A DNA stretch of 7,823 nucleotides from NCBI GenBank assembly GCA_965371325.1, contig CBDUXZ010000078.1, positions 1 to 7,823 of the forward strand. Reading direction: 5' to 3'. Of this stretch, positions 4,982 to 7,823 are shown piece after piece. The stretch's first letter is position 1. Each line of letters begins with the position of its first letter. The DNA is from CBDUXZ01 sp965371325 [NCBI: uncultured bacterium]. Its GTDB lineage: Bacteria > JAUYMQ01. Made by a program: the position numbers and the translations under genes. Under the pieces are notes generated by a model, which saw only the letters and a list, made by a program, of their open reading frames with translations, did not search any database and had not been told where the DNA came from.

Positions 4982-6418
4982 TTATCCTTCCTCTGCGCCT
5001 TCCCGGGCGTCGACACGGGGCCTGTCCCGGCCATCCCTCGTTTCGGCTTTTGGAGCGGGAGCGATCTCTTCGGTCCGGGGGATGGACACGGCCAGCGCCC
5101 TGTTCTCGAGTGGCCGATCGAGAATAATGTTGAAGCGCGCCTCGTCCCCTGGAACAAAGGGGGAGGCGAAGAACTGGTAGAACCACATTTTGTGGGTGCC
5201 CCGGGGAATCTTGAGGAGGTCGAGGTCAAAAGCGAGGAGGGTCTCTCCCCTCTCGCGCTCGGGCTTTGACTCTTTTTCCTTATCGTCGACGTGATAAAAG
5301 ACGTACTTCTGCTCCGCCTTGAGAAGGGAAGGCCCGTAAACCACCCGCGTGACCGTGCCGCGGTCCTCTCCGAAAAGCGCGAACCAGCTCACCCCCTCGG
5401 TCCGCATCTCCCCCTGGTTCCTGTTCCTTCCATCCAGCGTGATGAGTGTCGGGTCCTTCTCCGTGTAGAACTGCCACCCGTAAATTGCGCTGCTGAAGTC
5501 CAGCCCCGTGATGGCCCGGCTCCCCCCCCGCAGTACGAGCCTCGGACTGAAGGGAACCTTCAGCTCGCTTGGTCCGACAATCGCGTTACGGTAGAAGAGG
5601 TAGTCGACGAAAGCGGAGGGTGTGACCTTGATGAAGAAGAGCTTGAGAAAGTACTCGGCGGAACGGATGGAGCGAACCGGCCCGTTCTTGTAGGAGGTAA
5701 CGCGGCTCGTGATGTCCTCCTCATTGAACTTGAAGGTGATGAAGAGGCGGGATTTAAACCAGGTTCGAACCTTGATTCGATCGATGATGTTCTTCCCCAT
5801 CTTTTTATCGGGGCCCGCAATCCGCATATCGTCGAGCAGAATCGACCGGCGCTCGTTGAAATCGACGAGGTAGACCGATGAAGCTGCAAGGTCTTTTTCG
5901 GGATCGTACCTTACATAAGCCTTCGGCGATGGTGGCGGGGGAGCTTCGAAGTCGAAAATGTAGAACCAGGCGCGCTCCCCTGTACCTGGGTCCTGAACCT
6001 CGATTTCCGAGGCCTCGCGCGCATCGCTGGGGAAAAGAAGCCGCGGGGCGCGGTCTCCCAGGTCGGAAGCCATGACGACCACCTCATCGTTGGCGTCAAG
6101 CAGTCCCTTGTCCTTGTCCTGCCTCGCGTCCTTCCCCTCCGTGCAGATGACCCGTCCCTTCTTGTCGAACTCGTCAACCTGGTAGGGAATCGGTGAGAGG
6201 CGTCCTTCTCGCAAGGCATAGGCGCGAAGCCCCTCCGCCGAATGCCCGAGCATCCCCGGAAGATCCTCCCCTCTGAGGATGACAGGGTCTTCGAACCGCG
6301 TGAGGGTCCGCACTGAGAGTGGAGTGTGGGCCTGCGGTGCGTGTGTGGCTTCCTGCGCGAAGGCGATCGACGCGCCACCGAGTGCGAAAAGGAGTGCCAG
6401 GATTATAGTCCGCTGCAT
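4982..6418 (-). CDS. Secreted protein of unknown function, 478 aa
   Basis: I do not recognise a named family. The start is the ATG at 6418, which gives a classic signal peptide MQRTIILALLFALGGASIAFA with cleavage after AFA21. GGAGA at 6429-6433 lies 10 bases upstream, and a TATAAT lies further back. An upstream extension of the frame to 6634 runs through the promoter and is rejected. The mature protein begins with a region around IPYQVDEFDKKG (77-88) and then DKDKGLLDANDEVVVMASDLGDRAP (101-125). This acidic, D/N-rich pairing recalls recurrent 'IPFQVDE ... DANDELVFMA' motifs of uncharacterised secreted bacterial proteins, from memory only. The remainder alternates aromatic and charged residues like a beta-rich periplasmic protein (FYIFDFEAPPPP, YGWQFYTEKD, KMWFYQFFASPF). 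There is one cysteine (92). The tail after about 450 is a charged, Pro-containing, probably disordered segment. It leads the operon with the thioesterase and hydrolase. Confidence 0.85.
   Translation of the reverse strand: MQRTIILALLFALGGASIAFAQEATHAPQAHTPLSVRTLTRFEDPVILRGEDLPGMLGHSAEGLRAYALREGRLSPIPYQVDEFDKKGRVICTEGKDARQDKDKGLLDANDEVVVMASDLGDRAPRLLFPSDAREASEIEVQDPGTGERAWFYIFDFEAPPPPSPKAYVRYDPEKDLAASSVYLVDFNERRSILLDDMRIAGPDKKMGKNIIDRIKVRTWFKSRLFITFKFNEEDITSRVTSYKNGPVRSIRSAEYFLKLFFIKVTPSAFVDYLFYRNAIVGPSELKVPFSPRLVLRGGSRAITGLDFSSAIYGWQFYTEKDPTLITLDGRNRNQGEMRTEGVSWFALFGEDRGTVTRVVYGPSLLKAEQKYVFYHVDDKEKESKPERERGETLLAFDLDLLKIPRGTHKMWFYQFFASPFVPGDEARFNIILDRPLENRALAVSIPRTEEIAPAPKAETRDGRDRPRVDAREGAEEG
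4986..4993 (-). promoter_or_regulatory. Shine-Dalgarno inside the upstream gene's end
   Basis: GAGGAAGG on the minus strand lies within the last codons of the secreted-protein gene (stop 4982-4984) and 8 bases before the thioesterase ATG. It fixes that start and supports coupling of the two genes. Confidence 0.8.
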
Positions 6419-6484
6419 TGCGTATCGATCTCCGTAAACGTGGTGAGGGCGCGCATCGGCGCCGATTAGGAAGGAGCGCGCCTC

Positions 6485-6513
6485 ATTATAGCGCACTCTC
6501 GGGCGTATGTTCC
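6485..6513 (-). promoter_or_regulatory. Sigma-70-like promoter of the three-gene operon
   Basis: On the minus strand a consensus TATAAT (6485-6490) lies 17 bases after GGAACA (6508-6513), which matches only the ACA half of TTGACA. A start about 7 bases downstream would leave a leader of roughly 60 bases before the ATG at 6418. It overlaps the extreme end of the SDR remnant region, just after that frame's stop at 6520-6522. Confidence 0.6.
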
Positions 6514-6519
6514 CCGCCC

Positions 6520-6823
6520 TCATGCGCTTGCCAGCCAGCCGCCGTCGACCTGCAACACCGTTCCGGTAACGTAGTCGCTGGAATACGCGGCGAGGTAGAG
6601 GACCGCTCCAATGACATCCTCGGGCTTTCCCCATCGATTTAGAGGCGTGCGGCCACGCACCCAGCTATCGAACTTCTTGCTGGCTCTGAGGGCCTCCGGG
6701 TTTCGCGCGACGCAGGCGACACGAATCCCTTCCCCCGCCAGCGCAAGGGCTATCGCTCGCCCAAGACCACGGCTCGCGCCCACCGGGATCAGGGTGTCTT
6801 TTGGGTGCCGCTCTCTTGCTCAT
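6520..6823 (-). pseudogene. Short-chain dehydrogenase remnant, core deleted
   Basis: This is the relic of an NAD(P)-dependent SDR oxidoreductase, normally about 250 residues. The 87-residue open frame from the GTG at 6783 begins with the Rossmann entry GASRGLGRAIALALAGEGIRVACVARNPEAL. After about residue 38 it jumps straight to the typical C-terminal end, TPLNRWGKPEDV...YVTGTVLQVDGGW. Roughly 150-165 residues are missing, including the NAG strand, the catalytic Ser and the YxxxK pair, so it cannot catalyse the SDR reaction. Upstream in the same frame, codons back to a TGA (6820-6822) read like SDR sequence (DTLIPVGASRG). An ATG at 6821-6823 opening MSKR, a common SDR start, is one frame off, suggesting a second lesion near the AAAA at 6799-6802. 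The internal loss is in frame, so a small nucleotide-binding peptide could still be made, but decay is more likely. Confidence 0.8.
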
Positions 6824-6962
6824 TCGCCTGCCAACCCCCTGCTCTCTCTCCTCCGTTCCCTCTGACTGCTAGAAGATGTCTCGGGAATTCGGGGAAGTCT
6901 TTGGATTTAGAGGGAAAACAACTTTACAGTTTAAGGGCCTCAGGCCGCCCAGGCTCTGGGAC

Positions 6963-6996
6963 GGGCCGGCGCAAGGGCTCCGGAAACGCCGGGCCC
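6963..6996. repeat. GC-rich inverted repeat
   Basis: GGGCCGGCG (6963-6971) pairs with CGCCGGGCCC (6987-6996) with one bulged base and a 15-base loop. It is a stable hairpin on either strand. A factor-dependent or weak terminator for the kinase transcript is possible, but no U-tract is present. Confidence 0.45.
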
Positions 6997-7011
6997 CCGT
7001 GGCGGCCTCTT

Positions 7012-7039
7012 ATTAGCAGCCCGATCGAGGACGTGTCAA
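7012..7039 (-). promoter_or_regulatory. Candidate promoter upstream of SDR remnant
   Basis: On the minus strand a perfect TTGACA (7034-7039) is followed after 16 bases by GCTAAT (7012-7017), a 4/6 match to TATAAT. It could have driven the SDR gene before it decayed, with a leader of nearly 190 bases carrying the GC hairpins. A single hexamer match may be chance. Confidence 0.3.
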
Positions 7040-7155
7040 CGCGAGCACGGCGAGAGGACTCATCTGGCCGTGCACGACCCCCGCGGGACGGCGGCCGAAG
7101 TCCGGAATGGATAGGTTGTGAAGAGATGCGTGGCGCTGGCCGGAAGTCTCTAAAC

Positions 7156-7823
7156 TCAGACGGGGGCAAGGGGGAGCTCGATGCGAAAAATGCTGCCCCG
7201 CTTCTTTGCGGTGCGCACGGAGATGCGCGCCCCCATGCGCTCGAGGATCTGATAGGAAATCGATAGTCCGAGACCGATCCCTTTTCCCGTTTCCTTCGTG
7301 GTGAAGTAGGGATCAAAGATATAGGGGAACACTTCCGGATCGATTCCCGTCCCGTCGTCTTCCACCTCAATGCTTGCCCAGCCGTTTTCCCTGGATGCGC
7401 GGATCCAGATGTTCCCGTACCCGCTGATTGCCTGGGTGGCGTTGATGAGGAGATTGACGAGAACCTGCTGCAGCTCCGAGGCGCTTGCCATGACGGGGGG
7501 AATGTCGGGGATCTCCAGATGCACTTCGGCGCGGTGCTTGATCTCCGGATCGGCAATACACAGGGCACTCGTGATCTCGGTCTTGAGGTTCGTTCTTGTC
7601 AGCTTTCCTGTTCCCACTTTAGAGTACTGGCTCATGTTCTGGACGATCTCATGGATGCGTGCGGCCCCCTCCGCGCTTTCATCAAGCAGCTCCGACATTC
7701 GTAGAACCAATTCCTTCGCCGTCTTCGATTCGCCTCCCCTCCCCTCATTCCGGCTCGCAGCGATCTTCGCAAGGCCCTCCAGCTCCCGGCGCATGGTACG
7801 CAGGTTCATCGAGACGTAGGTAA
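7156..7823 (-). CDS. Sensor histidine kinase, C-terminal part
   Basis: Two-component sensor kinase whose N-terminal part lies beyond the window. The frame stays open to the edge, so the ATG at 7809 is not the true start; the first visible residues are TYVSMNL. In this kinase group the H-box reads HEINNPL directly before such a sequence, so the phosphorylated His should be encoded about 20 bases outside. Visible, numbered from the first full codon: the second dimerisation helix (about 38-70), then a complete HATPase_c domain with the N-box ELQQVLVNLLINATQAI (116-132, Asn127), G1 box EDDGTGI (154-160), F-box IFDPYFTTK (168-176) and G2 GKGIGLGLSIS (179-189). The ATP-binding residues look intact. 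The protein ends directly after the HATPase domain (ELPLAPV), with no receiver domain. Its input domain and partner regulator cannot be seen. Confidence 0.95.
   Translation of the reverse strand, partial: TYVSMNLRTMRRELEGLAKIAASRNEGRGGESKTAKELVLRMSELLDESAEGAARIHEIVQNMSQYSKVGTGKLTRTNLKTEITSALCIADPEIKHRAEVHLEIPDIPPVMASASELQQVLVNLLINATQAISGYGNIWIRASRENGWASIEVEDDGTGIDPEVFPYIFDPYFTTKETGKGIGLGLSISYQILERMGARISVRTAKKRGSIFRIELPLAPV

Larger units (their letters stand above)
6824..7155. other. Gene-free spacer with GC-rich hairpins
   Basis: This 332-base gap lies between the histidine kinase stop and the SDR remnant. No frame here looks like a protein. It contains several short G/C inverted repeats: CCCAG/CTGGG at 6948-6952/6956-6960, and GGGCCGGCG 6963-6971 with CGCCGGGCCC 6987-6996 (one bulge). 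There is one candidate minus-strand promoter (7012-7039). No T-tract terminator follows the kinase. Confidence 0.5.

Noticed and set aside
4978-5229. N-terminal extension of the thioesterase into the secreted-protein gene
   Set aside because: The extra 84 residues are low-complexity, overlap a real gene in another frame, and are unnecessary given the ribosome site just before 4977.
5291-5881. 196-residue plus-strand open frame opposite the secreted protein
   Set aside because: It is antisense to a gene with a signal peptide, ribosome site and operon context. Its composition is typical of a shadow frame and it has no domain.
7036-7074. Possible hammerhead ribozyme core (minus strand reads CAGATGAGTCC)
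   Set aside because: The invariant CTGATGA core is altered and no GAAA partner strand with suitable stems follows.
6924-7568. 214-residue minus-strand frame overlapping the histidine kinase
   Set aside because: It overlaps the HATPase domain in another frame, is Ser/Pro/Arg-rich and has no recognisable motif.

Overview
The window looks like chromosomal DNA of a GC-rich, Gram-negative, free-living bacterium. The support is a PEP-CTERM/exosortase-type surface protein (found in Gram-negatives), Sec signal peptides on several products, strong Shine-Dalgarno sites and a soluble-type histidine kinase. The mix of families (PEP-CTERM protein, YbgC-type thioesterase, GHSMGG hydrolase, SDR) would suit a deltaproteobacterial-like lineage or a related environmental phylum, but the sequence does not settle the taxon. 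No integrase, transposase gene, phage gene, CRISPR array, tRNA or rRNA is visible.

Layout. Positions 34-2051 carry three plus-strand genes: a secreted TPR-like protein, a small four-helix membrane protein, and endonuclease III (nth). From 2373 to the right end everything runs on the minus strand. The strands converge on a 321-base spacer (2052-2372) that ends in a perfectly palindromic terminator (2298-2325). Leftmost on the minus strand is a stand-alone PEP-CTERM protein (2373-3071) with its own upstream region. Next comes a compact three-gene operon, read right to left: a secreted 478-residue protein of unknown function (4982-6418), a hotdog acyl-CoA thioesterase 4 bases downstream (4528-4977), and a membrane-anchored alpha/beta hydrolase 37 bases further on (3294-4490). 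A consensus TATAAT lies about 67 bases before the first operon gene. Upstream of it is a short-chain dehydrogenase remnant that has lost its catalytic middle (6520-6823), then a gene-free, hairpin-rich 332-base spacer, then the C-terminal part of a sensor histidine kinase that runs off the right edge (7156-7823).

How the genes may work together. The minus-strand operon joins a cytoplasmic thioester hydrolase, a membrane-tethered serine hydrolase and an exported protein of unknown fold. An acyl-chain or lipid-related role is a reasonable inference but is not shown. The PEP-CTERM protein should depend on an exosortase encoded elsewhere. nth is housekeeping base-excision repair, and its two upstream neighbours have no obvious link to it.

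The points most worth a second look are the orphan secreted protein and its operon, a run of ten cytosines (coding strand) near the 3' end of the hydrolase gene, the collapsed SDR, and the structured convergent spacer. I did not find convincing evidence for a new defence or mobile system.
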